A DNA stretch of 64,000 bases from Burkholderiales bacterium (lineage in GTDB: Bacteria > Pseudomonadota > Gammaproteobacteria > Burkholderiales > Burkholderiaceae_C): contig JACRAZ010000079.1 of NCBI GenBank assembly GCA_016213205.1, positions 49,746 to 113,745 on the forward strand. The letters are read 5' to 3'. Of the stretch, positions 29,624 to 37,149 are shown in pieces (position 1 is the first letter of the stretch; each line of letters starts with the position of its first letter). The notes beneath the pieces were generated by a model. That model saw only the letters and a program-made list of their open reading frames with translations, ran no database searches and was not told the DNA's origin. The position numbers were made by a program, and so were the translations under genes.

Positions 29624-29641
29624 GACAATGTATATTATGTC
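29624..29641. promoter_or_regulatory. AT-rich dyad GACA-N3-TATA-N3-TGTC upstream of the MurA paralogue
   Basis: A symmetric 18-bp element in the otherwise gene-free 151-bp gap between the MurA-like start (29518) and the DUF2798 stop (29670). It is the only A/T-rich stretch there, so it likely marks the promoter/operator of the leftward MurA gene. Confidence 0.4.
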
Positions 29642-29669
29642 AACTCATGCCGAACCACCCAGACGTGAC

Positions 29670-29900
29670 TCATGACCGGTCACCGACGAGCATCGCCACC
29701 ACCCGGCGCGTGATCGGCGAGATCACCAGCACGATCGGGAACGCCACGATCCAAGACGTCAACCACCCGCCGGCCCATAGCGCGACAAAATTCTCCGGCA
29801 GACCGACCGACCGCAAGGTTGCGATGCCAGAGACCAGCAAGGACATCAGGCCCGACAGGATCAGCCCAAAGAGCGCCGGTGCGAACTTCTGTGGAAACAT
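29670..29900 (-). CDS. DUF2798-family small membrane protein
   Basis: A 76-aa protein with two transmembrane helices (about residues 8-28 and 40-62) separated by a short loop, ending in ITRRVVAMLVG. This is the DUF2798 layout. The ATG at MFPQKFAPALF follows GGGAGAAGATCC and is preferred over an in-frame start 18 bp upstream. It lies 26 bp after the flavodoxin-like gene and is likely cotranscribed. Confidence 0.8.
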   Translation of the reverse strand: MFPQKFAPALFGLILSGLMSLLVSGIATLRSVGLPENFVALWAGGWLTSWIVAFPIVLVISPITRRVVAMLVGDRS

Positions 29901-29926
29901 GGATCTTCTCCCGAACACGTGGCGAT

Positions 29927-30496
29927 TCAGACCGCCACCGTCACGCGGCTCAGGCTTTCGGCGACATGCCGGCCAAACATCTGGGCTGTCTTGATGTCGC
30001 CTGGCACAAAGGCATCTGCTGGCGCGGAATGCCCTGCCTGCGCCATCAGCCCCGACCAGGAGCCCAGTCGGTTCGCGGCCTGCTCGTACGGCACACCGCT
30101 GTGCTGCTCAGGAAGGATCGGATTGCCCACCCACAGCATTCCGTGCTGCATCGAGAAGATGAACATCGACAACAAGGTCGATTGCTTGTCGCCGGCCGGC
30201 AATGAAGACACGGTGAACCCTGCAGCGAGCTTGCCCTTGAGTTGCTGGCTGCGCCACATCCGGCCCGTGGCGTCCATGAAGGACTTGAACGGACCCGACA
30301 CACCACCCAGGTAGGTCGGCGAGCCCAGGATGATGCCGTCAAATTCGACCAAAGCCTCAGGTGAGCGCGTCGCGGCTTCGGCCTTCAACAACTGGGCGTC
30401 GACGCCCTCCACACTCCCTGCGCCGGTGAGCACCTGGCGCGCGATGAACTCCGTGTGCCCGTGGGCGCTGTGATAGATGATGGCAAGTCTGCTCAT
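29927..30496 (-). CDS. Flavodoxin-like NAD(P)H-dependent FMN oxidoreductase (WrbA type)
   Basis: A 189-aa flavodoxin-fold protein: FMN phosphate loop IYHSAHGHTEFIARQV (residues 7-22), DGIILGSPTYLGGVSGPFKSFMDATG and the FTVSSLPAGDKQSTLLSMF region match WrbA-type quinone reductases, which carry out two-electron quinone reduction. GGAG precedes the ATG. It lies 93 bp downstream of DUF2938 and upstream of DUF2798, so it probably belongs to the MerR-controlled stress group, possibly handling quinones from aromatic breakdown. Confidence 0.85.
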   Translation of the reverse strand: MSRLAIIYHSAHGHTEFIARQVLTGAGSVEGVDAQLLKAEAATRSPEALVEFDGIILGSPTYLGGVSGPFKSFMDATGRMWRSQQLKGKLAAGFTVSSLPAGDKQSTLLSMFIFSMQHGMLWVGNPILPEQHSGVPYEQAANRLGSWSGLMAQAGHSAPADAFVPGDIKTAQMFGRHVAESLSRVTVAV

Positions 30497-30589
30497 GTGT
30501 TGACTCCGTGTATGGGTGGGCCGAATCGAGGCAGCGTCCAGTCATCGACGAGCCCGTTCGATGACGCCTCACGTGGGTGTTTCAACCGC

Positions 30590-31084
30590 TCAACGGCCCA
30601 GCCACTGGAGGGCGCTGGCCGCCAGGTACAGGCCGATGCCGAAAACGGTGTGGTTCGCCAGGCTGCGCAGTCGGCTCGAGCGCGGTGACTGGGTCTTCGC
30701 GCCGGCAAAGCCGGCACCCATGGCCGGCTGCATCACGAGCCATGGCGCTGAAACAGTGGCCACCCCGAACACGAGTGCCGGCAGTGGCGAGGGCTGTTCC
30801 AGCCAGGCTGCCCCTTGCACGGCGACGAGCAGCCCGGCGTAGGCAATGCCCACCAGGTAGTGGAACGACCAGCCCAGCGCATGCTCGAAGGGCAGCGCTT
30901 CGGCCTGGGCGATCGCAACGTGTGCGAAGCGACCCCGTGTGGCATGGCCCACCCAGCGCCCGACGAGGGAGAAGCTGGTGCTGGGTACGCCCAGCCGCGC
31001 CAGGATCAAAAGCCAGGCATCCATCACCGCCGTGGCGACGATTCCGACGATTGCGATCTGTGCGACGACATGGCTGGACGGCAT
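30590..31084 (-). CDS. DUF2938-family membrane protein
   Basis: A 164-aa protein with about four transmembrane helices (for example AIVGIVATAVMDAWLLILARLG near the N-terminus, HYLVGIAYAGLLVAVQG and ALVFGVATVSAPWLVMQPAMGAGFAG). The HALGWSFHYLVG and MQPAMGAGFAG blocks mark the DUF2938 family of unknown function. The start MPSSHVV is preferred; it lies about 37 bases downstream of the expected start site of the MerR-type promoter. Confidence 0.8.
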   Translation of the reverse strand: MPSSHVVAQIAIVGIVATAVMDAWLLILARLGVPSTSFSLVGRWVGHATRGRFAHVAIAQAEALPFEHALGWSFHYLVGIAYAGLLVAVQGAAWLEQPSPLPALVFGVATVSAPWLVMQPAMGAGFAGAKTQSPRSSRLRSLANHTVFGIGLYLAASALQWLGR

Positions 31085-31127
31085 TGTTGATTCCTGTGGC
31101 AAGTTGACTTCGCGCTATGGCAAGGCC

Positions 31128-31158
31128 ATGATAGAAGTTGAAGTCAACTTCAAGTCAA
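31128..31158 (-). promoter_or_regulatory. MerR-type promoter with 19-bp spacer and perfect operator dyad
   Basis: Read leftward: -35 TTGACT (31158-31153), a 19-bp spacer, and -10 TATCAT (31133-31128). The spacer holds the perfect inverted repeat GAAGTTGA-N2-TCAACTTC (31134-31151). An over-long 19-bp spacer spanned by the regulator's dyad is the defining architecture of MerR-activated promoters. It drives DUF2938 and lies 15 bp before the divergent merR-family gene. Confidence 0.85.
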
Positions 31159-31165
31159 GCCCATC

Positions 31166-31594
31166 ATGGACATTTCGGAAGTGGCCAAGAAGTCGGGCGT
31201 GGCCGCGTCAGCCTTGCGGTACTACGAGCGCAAGGGCCTGATCCGCTCCCTGACGCCCGATGGCGCCCGCCGCCGGTTCGCGCCCGCGGTGCTGGACCAG
31301 CTCGCGCTCATTGCGCTGGGCCAGGCAGCGGGGTTCTCGCTGGACGAGATTGGCGCGATGTTCACCCCCGGCGGCGCGCCCAACATCGACCGCGGCATGC
31401 TCGCCGCCAAGGCCGATGAACTGGATCGCATGGTCAAGCGGCTGAAGGCCATGAGCGAAGGCCTTCGACACGCTGCAGCCTGCCCCGCCCCCAGCCACGC
31501 GGAATGCCCCTCGTTCCAACGTCTGGTGAGAGCCGCCGCCGCGGGCGCGCTGGAAATGCGACAAGGCCATCGGGCACCGCGCGTTCGGCGGTGA
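31166..31594 (+). CDS. MerR-family transcriptional regulator
   Basis: A 142-aa regulator with the MerR winged helix (MDISEVAKKSGVAASALRYYERKGLI, about 1-26), a DNA-binding wing with RRRF, and the coiled-coil dimer helix (DELDRMVKRLKAMSEGLRHAAACP). After the helix are two Cys (in HAAACPAPSHAECPSF) that could bind metal or respond to oxidants, as in SoxR or metal sensors. Its divergent position over the operator dyad makes it the obvious regulator of DUF2938 and downstream genes. The inducer is unknown. Confidence 0.9.
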   Translation: MDISEVAKKSGVAASALRYYERKGLIRSLTPDGARRRFAPAVLDQLALIALGQAAGFSLDEIGAMFTPGGAPNIDRGMLAAKADELDRMVKRLKAMSEGLRHAAACPAPSHAECPSFQRLVRAAAAGALEMRQGHRAPRVRR

Positions 31595-31767
31595 CGGGTT
31601 GGGCGGAAGCATCGAGTGCGGGCTCGGCACCTGCCGGCTCGATGTCGGGCAGGCCTTCGTACTTATGTCAAATTTTGAAAGATGTGGCAAAATGCCGGCA
31701 CGGCCGGTTATTGCTTCCAATCGAGATGGCCCCATCTCGACGAGACCGCCCCTACTGCCCACCACCA

Positions 31768-32007
31768 ATGGCCAAAGCCGACACCAAGACCTCGATTGAT
31801 TCCGACGGCCTGCGTTACCGCAGCAAGACGCCGGGTTCACCCTTCACTGCGGCGGGTGCGTTCGGCGCGGCCACGATGTCGTGCTTCCTGTGCGGCAAGC
31901 ACAGGCCCCGCAGTGCATTGAAATCCCGCCGCCTGCTGGGTAAGGCGCAGTTCGTTTGTTCGCCCAACTGCAAAGAGGCCGACGCGCCCGGCGGCACCAA
32001 ACCCTGA
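31768..32007 (+). CDS. Small Cys-rich (zinc-ribbon-like) conserved protein, 79 aa
   Basis: The protein has a CFLCGKHRPRSAL motif and a second pair in FVCSPNC, giving a CxxC...CxxxxC pattern that probably binds one zinc, with basic residues between (LKSRRLLGK). The start MAKADTKTS is chosen because upstream in-frame sequence is Arg/Ser-rich and lacks similarity. The preceding gap (31595-31767) has an A/T-rich patch near 31660-31690. A strong terminator follows. Function unknown; nucleic-acid binding is likely. Confidence 0.65.
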   Translation: MAKADTKTSIDSDGLRYRSKTPGSPFTAAGAFGAATMSCFLCGKHRPRSALKSRRLLGKAQFVCSPNCKEADAPGGTKP

Positions 32008-32073
32008 AACCCCGTCCAACACCGGCCTTGACCAGGCCGGACCGTCATCCGCAGCTCGCGCATGACGGCCCAC

Positions 32074-32109
32074 AGCGGCATCAACCCCGGTTGGTGCCGC
32101 TTTCTTTTT
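32074..32109 (+). terminator. Rho-independent terminator of the zinc-finger-like gene
   Basis: A 13-bp stem, AGCGGCATCAACC pairing with GGTTGGTGCCGCT with one G-T wobble (32074-32101), a short CC loop, then TTCTTTTTC. Confidence 0.85.
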
Positions 32110-32157
32110 CGGTTGATATAGGCACTATCTTGCTTGACCATCCGGCATCATCAGAAT

Positions 32158-32195
32158 ATGGTGCAATAACACGCAACATTCTGCATATGCACCAT
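32158..32195. promoter_or_regulatory. Inverted repeat ATGGTGCA...TGCACCAT upstream of the feruloyl-CoA-synthase-like gene
   Basis: Perfect 8-bp arms at 32158-32165 and 32188-32195, 22 bp apart, end 17 bp before the ligase start, in an A/T-rich 100-bp stretch. This suits an operator for a dimeric or looping regulator (hydroxycinnamate genes are often MarR-controlled), but no such regulator gene is adjacent. Confidence 0.5.
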
Positions 32196-32211
32196 CCGAT
32201 TGGAGCCGCAC

Positions 32212-34020
32212 ATGGTCAGCCACTCCGTCCACCTGTTCAACGACCCCGGGGCCCTGGCACCTCCGCGCATGACACGCCAAGCGTTGCCGGACGGAGGATT
32301 CATCCTCCGCCACCCTGAACCGCTGCAACCACATGCCCGCAGCATTGGTGCCTGGCTGGACCATTGGGCGTTCACAACCCCGGATGCCACCTTTCTTGCC
32401 GAACGCGATCTCGATGGACGCTGGGTTCAGCTGAGCTACCGCCAAACGCGCCAAGCGGTCGGCCGCCTGGGACAAGCCTTGCTCAACCTGCAACTGCCGG
32501 CAGGTGCCCCTGTGGTGGTACTCAGCGACAACAGCATCGACCATGCGCTGCTGCTGCTGGCCAGCATGCATGTCGGGCACCCCGCCAGCACGATTTCCAG
32601 CGCCTACTGCCGGCTGACCAAGGACTACAGCAAGGTCCACGGCATGCTGGACGCCCTGCGCCCGGGGCTGGTGTATGCCGTCGACCCGGCAGTGTACGGT
32701 CCGGCGCTGGCCAGTTGGTCCGGACAGGCGCAACGTGTGTTCAGCTGCGATGCGCAGCGCTACCCCGATGCATTGGCCCTGTCCTCGCTGATGGAGACCC
32801 TCGAGACACCGGCCGTGCAGACAGCCTTTGACGCCGTGGGGCCGGACCACCATGCCAAGTACCTGTTGACCAGCGGCTCGACAGGCCACCCCAAGGTGGT
32901 GATCAACACGCATCGCATGCTCACTGCCAACCAGCAGCAGATCTCGCAGGTGTGGCCGTTCCTGAACCACCACCGCCTGCGCCTGCTCGACTGGCTGCCC
33001 TGGAGCCACACCTTCGGTGCCAACCACAATTTCAACATGGTGCTGGCGCATGGGGGCAGCCTGCACATCGACGAAGGACGGCCCGCGCCCGGGCTGATCG
33101 ACAAGACGGTGCGCAACCTCCGGGAGGTGCGGCCGAACTTCTACTTCAATGTTCCGCGCGGCTTCGACATGCTGCTGCCGTACCTCGATCAGCAGGACGG
33201 CTTCGCCGAAGACTTCTTTGCCGACCTGGAGGCCATCTTCTACGCGGGGGCTGCCCTGCCGCAAAGCGTTTGGGAACGCCTCGACGGCGTGGCCCGCCGC
33301 ACGCGGGAACGGCCGGTGTGGTTCACCTCCGCATGGGGTGCCACCGAGACGGCGCCCTCGGTGGCCTGCGTGCACTGGCCCATAGAACGGGCCGGCTGCA
33401 TCGGCGCGCCAATGCCGGGGGTGGAACTGAAGTTCGTGCCGAATGCCGGGAAGCTCGAGCTGCGCGTGCGGGGACCCAACGTCTTTCCGGGTTACCGTGA
33501 TGCGCCGGAACTCACAGCCAAGGCCTTCGATGCGGAAGGCTACTACCTGATCGGTGACGCAGGCCGCCTCGTCGACCCGGAGCATCCGGAGTGCGGCGTG
33601 GCCTTCGACGGCCGGGTGGCCGAGGACTTCAAGTTGATGAGCGGCACCTGGGTATCGGTGGGTACGCTGCGCGTGCGCGCCGTCACCGCCCTCGCCCCGC
33701 TGGCCGCCGACGTGGTGGTGACCGGCCACGACCGTGAGGAAGTGGGGCTGCTGGTCTTTCCGAGCCCGGCGGCGCGCGAGCTTGCGCCCGATCTGCTGGC
33801 CGAGCGCCTGCGCGCTGCGCTGCAGGCCCTGCGCGGCGAGGGCGGCGGCTCGTCGCAGTCGCCCACGCGCGTGCGCATGCTGGACGGGCCCCCCAGCGTC
33901 GACGCTGGAGAGATCACCGACAAGGGCTACATCAACCAGGGCGCCGTGCTGCGCCGCCGCGCAAGCGACGTGATCGCGCTGTACAGCAACGTGCCGGACG
34001 CACAGACCATCCGGCTCTGA
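32212..34020 (+). CDS. Feruloyl-CoA synthase-like acyl-CoA ligase
   Basis: ANL-superfamily adenylate-forming ligase of 602 aa, probably activating ferulate or another aromatic/hydroxycinnamic acid with CoA and ATP. Motifs: phosphate loop LLTSGSTGHPKVVINTHRML, SHTFGANHNFNMVLAHGG, the aromatic pocket segment SAWGATETAP, GDAGRLVDPE and DFKLMSGTWVSVG, which are the feruloyl-CoA-synthase variants of the family motifs. The ATG at 32212 (MVSHSVHLF) is preferred over an in-frame TTG 12 bp upstream. No enoyl-CoA hydratase/aldolase or vanillin dehydrogenase is nearby, so other pathway steps must be elsewhere. It converges with the VOC lipoprotein gene. Confidence 0.88.
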   Translation: MVSHSVHLFNDPGALAPPRMTRQALPDGGFILRHPEPLQPHARSIGAWLDHWAFTTPDATFLAERDLDGRWVQLSYRQTRQAVGRLGQALLNLQLPAGAPVVVLSDNSIDHALLLLASMHVGHPASTISSAYCRLTKDYSKVHGMLDALRPGLVYAVDPAVYGPALASWSGQAQRVFSCDAQRYPDALALSSLMETLETPAVQTAFDAVGPDHHAKYLLTSGSTGHPKVVINTHRMLTANQQQISQVWPFLNHHRLRLLDWLPWSHTFGANHNFNMVLAHGGSLHIDEGRPAPGLIDKTVRNLREVRPNFYFNVPRGFDMLLPYLDQQDGFAEDFFADLEAIFYAGAALPQSVWERLDGVARRTRERPVWFTSAWGATETAPSVACVHWPIERAGCIGAPMPGVELKFVPNAGKLELRVRGPNVFPGYRDAPELTAKAFDAEGYYLIGDAGRLVDPEHPECGVAFDGRVAEDFKLMSGTWVSVGTLRVRAVTALAPLAADVVVTGHDREEVGLLVFPSPAARELAPDLLAERLRAALQALRGEGGGSSQSPTRVRMLDGPPSVDAGEITDKGYINQGAVLRRRASDVIALYSNVPDAQTIRL

Positions 34021-34076
34021 AGCGGCCACGCCGCGGGCACGGCCCGCGAACCGTGCCGTGCGCTGTGCGTGGTGCC

Positions 34077-35027
34077 TCAGTTCGGCGAATCCAGGATCTC
34101 GAGCACCGTGCCGTCGGCGTCGCGGGCGTAGCCGATCATGGTGTTGCCCAGCTGCCGCTCGCCATAGTTCACCGGGTCCAGCGTGACGCGGTTGCCCGAA
34201 GCGGCGATACGGCTGGCATAGGCCTGCGGGTCCTTCACCCGCAGCCCCAGCTTGATCGGGTTGTTGGTGTAGTTCTTGGCCGTGCCATCGGTGTAGGTCA
34301 TCAGCACGATCGCCGATCCGCGCCCCACCCCGGAGGTCAGGATGTACTCGTCGTACCAGGGCCCGGTGGTGGTCGGGCCTGTCGGCTTGGTCACCGACAG
34401 CTTGGTCAGCACCTTCATGTCGAGCGTTTCCACGTAGAACTTCTTCGCGGCCTCGAGGTTGGAGACGCCAATGCCGAAAGCCGACACGTAGGAGTGCACA
34501 GCCGTCGGCTCGCTGGTGATCTCGATCAGGTTCTGGTCCTTGTCACGCCCGAACGACACCATGCGGCCCGCAAACGGCACCGGGGTGGACGTGGTGCCGC
34601 CCGCCGCCACCACGGCAGCGGCCACGGCGCTCACGTCCTTCACGTAGAACACGATCTTGCCCGGGTTCTGCTGGTAGTTGCGCGCCGGGCCGCTGGTGTA
34701 GTTCATCAGCACCAGGCGCGATCCGCGACCATCGGCCGAGTCGAGCACGACCTCTTCCCGATCCACCCGCGTGAAGCGGGCACGCTCCTTCATCGCAAAT
34801 GCCGACTTGTAGAAATTGACCGAAGCCTCCAGGTTGCTCACCCCGACACCGGCCGAACACAGGTACGCGCCCGTTGCAGACACGGGCGGCGAAGTGCCCG
34901 GGGCAGTGCTCGGCGCGGCCAGCGGCGTGCAAGGGTCGACAGGCTCGTCCGAGCCGCCACAGCCCGCCAGGCCGACAGCAACGGCGGAGGTCAACAGCGC
35001 CAGGCTCGCTCGCCACCAGTTATTCAT
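34077..35027 (-). CDS. Lipoprotein with two VOC (glyoxalase-fold) domains
   Basis: A 316-aa exported lipoprotein. Signal peptide with lipobox VGLAGC (Cys about 23) and a Pro/Ser/Thr-rich linker to residue 52. Two VOC repeats follow: about 53-178 (CSAGVGVSNLEASVNFYKSAF ... LIEITSEP) and about 185-316 (AFGIGVSNLEAAKKFYVETLDM ... VLEILDSPN). The repeats share SNLEA and a G-x-G-SxxVLMxYT block. VOC proteins are usually cytoplasmic metal-dependent lyases, dioxygenases or binding proteins, so outer-membrane or periplasmic anchoring is unusual. The likely role is binding or conversion of a small compound in the envelope. It is divergent from the polyester hydrolase gene. Confidence 0.8.
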   Translation of the reverse strand: MNNWWRASLALLTSAVAVGLAGCGGSDEPVDPCTPLAAPSTAPGTSPPVSATGAYLCSAGVGVSNLEASVNFYKSAFAMKERARFTRVDREEVVLDSADGRGSRLVLMNYTSGPARNYQQNPGKIVFYVKDVSAVAAAVVAAGGTTSTPVPFAGRMVSFGRDKDQNLIEITSEPTAVHSYVSAFGIGVSNLEAAKKFYVETLDMKVLTKLSVTKPTGPTTTGPWYDEYILTSGVGRGSAIVLMTYTDGTAKNYTNNPIKLGLRVKDPQAYASRIAASGNRVTLDPVNYGERQLGNTMIGYARDADGTVLEILDSPN

Positions 35028-35437
35028 GAGTTCTCCCTGAGTCGATGGGTGCCGGGATGAGATGGGTCCGAATCGGACTTCCAGCTCAGCCTCGGCGGTG
35101 GATGACAGCATTCCGCCAAACAGAACATAGTTTCCGTTTGGCAGACCTGATTGTTCTCTGTCGCGCCTGTGGCGGTCACCTAGGGCAGCACCCGACACCC
35201 GGGTGACACAGCGGTCAACTGCGTGTAAACCCTGATCCAAGGCGTGCCATGGCGAGCGCCGGTCCGGCGTCACGCGCCGGACCGGACTACGGGTTTTCAG
35301 GTGGGCAAAGACATCAAGCCGGTACAAGCGCCCAGAGACGGTGCTGCCTAGCATCCGCTTCGCATGCCGCCATGCCGGATTGATCGGCCGACAGAAGTGG
35401 CAGCCACAGCCCGTTCACATATTCCAGGAGACTCACC
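35028..35437. promoter_or_regulatory. 410-bp divergent control region of the VOC lipoprotein and polyester hydrolase genes
   Basis: No gene seen. Two symmetric elements stand out. GCCAAAC (35115-35121) and GTTTGGC (35136-35142) form an inverted repeat with 14 bp between, a plausible regulator site 88 bp from the lipoprotein start. A 9-bp perfect hairpin, GGTCCGGCG (35261-35269) with CGCCGGACC (35275-35283), follows. The AGGAGACTCACC ribosome-binding site of the hydrolase ends the region. Confidence 0.5.
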
Positions 35438-36304
35438 ATGCGTACCCGATTCGCCCGCACCTGCTTCAAGCTGGCGTGCAGCGCAGCCCTTGCGCTACCC
35501 TTGATGACGGCCGGCCTGGCCCACGCCCAGACCAGCGCGCCCACCTCCAGTTCGCTCAATGCGACCTCCGGCTACCTGAGCGTTGCCAGCGAAAACGTCT
35601 CCAGCCTCTCGGCCAGCGGGTTCGGTGGCGGCACCATCTACTACCCGAGCACTTCCGGCCAGTACGGCCTGATCGCCATCAGCCCGGGCTTCACCGCCAC
35701 CGAGAGCAGCGTCGCCTGGATCGGCCGGAAGCTGGCATCGCACGGCTTCGTGGCCATCGTCATCAACACCAACACCACGCTCGACCAGCCCGCCAGCCGC
35801 GCTCGCCAGTTGCGCGCCGCGCTGGACCATGCACGCCTGCGCGCCAGCTCCACCGTTCGCTCGCGCATCGACGCCAGCCGCCAGGCCGTGGCCGGCCACT
35901 CCATGGGGGGTGGCGGCTCGCTGATCGCGGCGGAGGACGACCCGACGCTGAAGGCCTCCTTCCCGCTGACCCCGTGGAACACGACCACGAGCTTCACCAA
36001 CGTGCGTGTGCCGACGATGATCTTCGGTGCCGATGGCGACACGATTGCCGCAGTGGCCGCGCACGCTCGTCCGTTCTATGCCAGCATCCCCAGCAGCACC
36101 AAGAAGGCCTACGCGGAGCTCAATGGCGCCACCCACTTCACGCCCAACTCCCGCAACGAAGCCATCGGTCGCTACGGCGTGGCCTGGATGAAACGCTTCA
36201 TGGACAACGACACCCGCTACAGCACCTTCCTGTGTGGCTCGGAGCACAACAGCTACAACACGTCGCTGCGCTTCGACCGCTACAACAGCAACTGCCCGTA
36301 CTGA
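35438..36304 (+). CDS. Secreted polyester hydrolase of the PETase/cutinase family
   Basis: A 288-aa serine hydrolase closely patterned on bacterial PET hydrolases and cutinases. A signal peptide (about 1-30, ending AHAQ) precedes an alpha/beta-hydrolase domain. Catalytic triad: Ser155 in [10 protein letters not shown], Asp201 in GADGDTIA, His233 in GATHFTPN. Oxyanion residues are Phe85 and Met156, the substrate Trp is Trp180 (LTPWN), and the ending [17 protein letters not shown] is almost identical to that of Ideonella sakaiensis PETase. At the positions distinguishing that enzyme it has the cutinase-like His154 and Phe234, and lacks the active-site disulfide (Ala198, Thr235). The C-terminal disulfide is kept (Cys266, Cys286). 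It should hydrolyse polyesters or esters; activity on PET is unproven. The chaperone-like gene follows 6 bp downstream. Confidence 0.93.
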   Translation: MRTRFARTCFKLACSAALALPLMTAGLAHAQTSAPTSSSLNATSGYLSVASENVSSLSASGFGGGTIYYPSTSGQYGLIAISPGFTATESSVAWIGRKLASHGFVAIVINTNTTLDQPASRARQLRAALDHARLRASSTVRSRIDASRQAVAGHSMGGGGSLIAAEDDPTLKASFPLTPWNTTTSFTNVRVPTMIFGADGDTIAAVAAHARPFYASIPSSTKKAYAELNGATHFTPNSRNEAIGRYGVAWMKRFMDNDTRYSTFLCGSEHNSYNTSLRFDRYNSNCPY

Positions 36305-36310
36305 CACCCC

Positions 36311-37117
36311 ATGGGCAGCTACAAACTTGATCCCCACCGCGCTGCGGTGCGCCTCGGGCTGAGCCCGGCCCAAGGTTCCGGCGGCACCCCGGCTCGCCGC
36401 TGGGCTGCCTGGGCCGCAGCGGCTGGCGTTGCGGCGCTTGGCCTGTGGTGGTGGGGTGTCCAGGTGCCCAGCGAAGGGGTGCACCTTGAAGCTGCCCGTG
36501 CAGGCGTGTCCACAACCCCGGCTTCGCCCGCCATCAAGCAGGGCTGGCTCGATCCGAACCTGGGGACGGGATCCGACTTGCCGGATCCCATCGCAGTGCC
36601 GGCACGACGGTCGAGCCCGTCGCCGGCGCCTGCGGCCTCTTCCGCCGCCGGCATCTTCGAGCTGGATGCGGCCGGCAGGTTGCGGCTGGACGAGCGCATG
36701 CGCTTGAAGATGGAGAACCTGGTCGTGCTCACACCGCCAGAGCAATTGGCCGAACGGCTGGACAAGGAACTTGCCACCCTGCCCGCCCATGCCGCCGCGG
36801 CGGCCAGAGACCTTGTCACGCGTTACCAGAACTACGCGATGGCAGAGAAACTGGCCTATCCCACTGCCGCAGCGCCCCTGGTGCCGGAGGAAGGCCTGAC
36901 CCAACTGGCCGAACTGCGAGCCTTGCGTGAAACCCACTTCGGCCGCGAGGCAGCCAGGCGCCTGTACGGCGAGGAGGAAGCCGTGACACGTCGCCTGCTC
37001 GAGCTGATGCGCGACGACCCGGTGCCCCACGCCTCCATGGAAGAGAAAGCCATGCGCGCCCAGGCGCGCTACGACGCCGAACGCCTGGCGCCCAAGGCTG
37101 CCAGTGCCGGCCGCTGA
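36311..37117 (+). CDS. Divergent lipase-chaperone (LifO)-like membrane protein
   Basis: A 268-aa protein with an N-terminal cytoplasmic stretch, one transmembrane anchor (about 31-50, AAWAAAAGVAALGLWWWGV), a Pro/Ala/Ser linker (about 65-112) and a mainly helical periplasmic domain. The domain resembles Lif steric chaperones: ELDAAGRLRLDERMRLKMENL, LDKELATL..., DLVTRYQNYAMAEK, and the characteristic RETHFGREAARRLYGEEEAV. The strict Lif motif RxxFDYFLSAxGE appears degenerate (R131LKMEN). Lying 6 bp after the polyester hydrolase, it probably folds or escorts that enzyme in the periplasm. Assignment rests on weak similarity and context; an unrelated helical accessory protein remains possible. Confidence 0.65.
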   Translation: MGSYKLDPHRAAVRLGLSPAQGSGGTPARRWAAWAAAAGVAALGLWWWGVQVPSEGVHLEAARAGVSTTPASPAIKQGWLDPNLGTGSDLPDPIAVPARRSSPSPAPAASSAAGIFELDAAGRLRLDERMRLKMENLVVLTPPEQLAERLDKELATLPAHAAAAARDLVTRYQNYAMAEKLAYPTAAAPLVPEEGLTQLAELRALRETHFGREAARRLYGEEEAVTRRLLELMRDDPVPHASMEEKAMRAQARYDAERLAPKAASAGR

Positions 37118-37149
37118 ACCGAACTGAACCTCACGATCGGGGAGTCGAC

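Noticed and set aside
29554..29994. Plus-strand open frame over the DUF2798 gene
   Set aside because: It is antisense to the DUF2798 membrane protein, which has a ribosome-binding site and helices; the plus-strand product has no features.
35314..35559. 81-codon minus-strand frame upstream of and into the polyester hydrolase gene
   Set aside because: No ribosome-binding site or similarity and it overlaps the hydrolase signal peptide.
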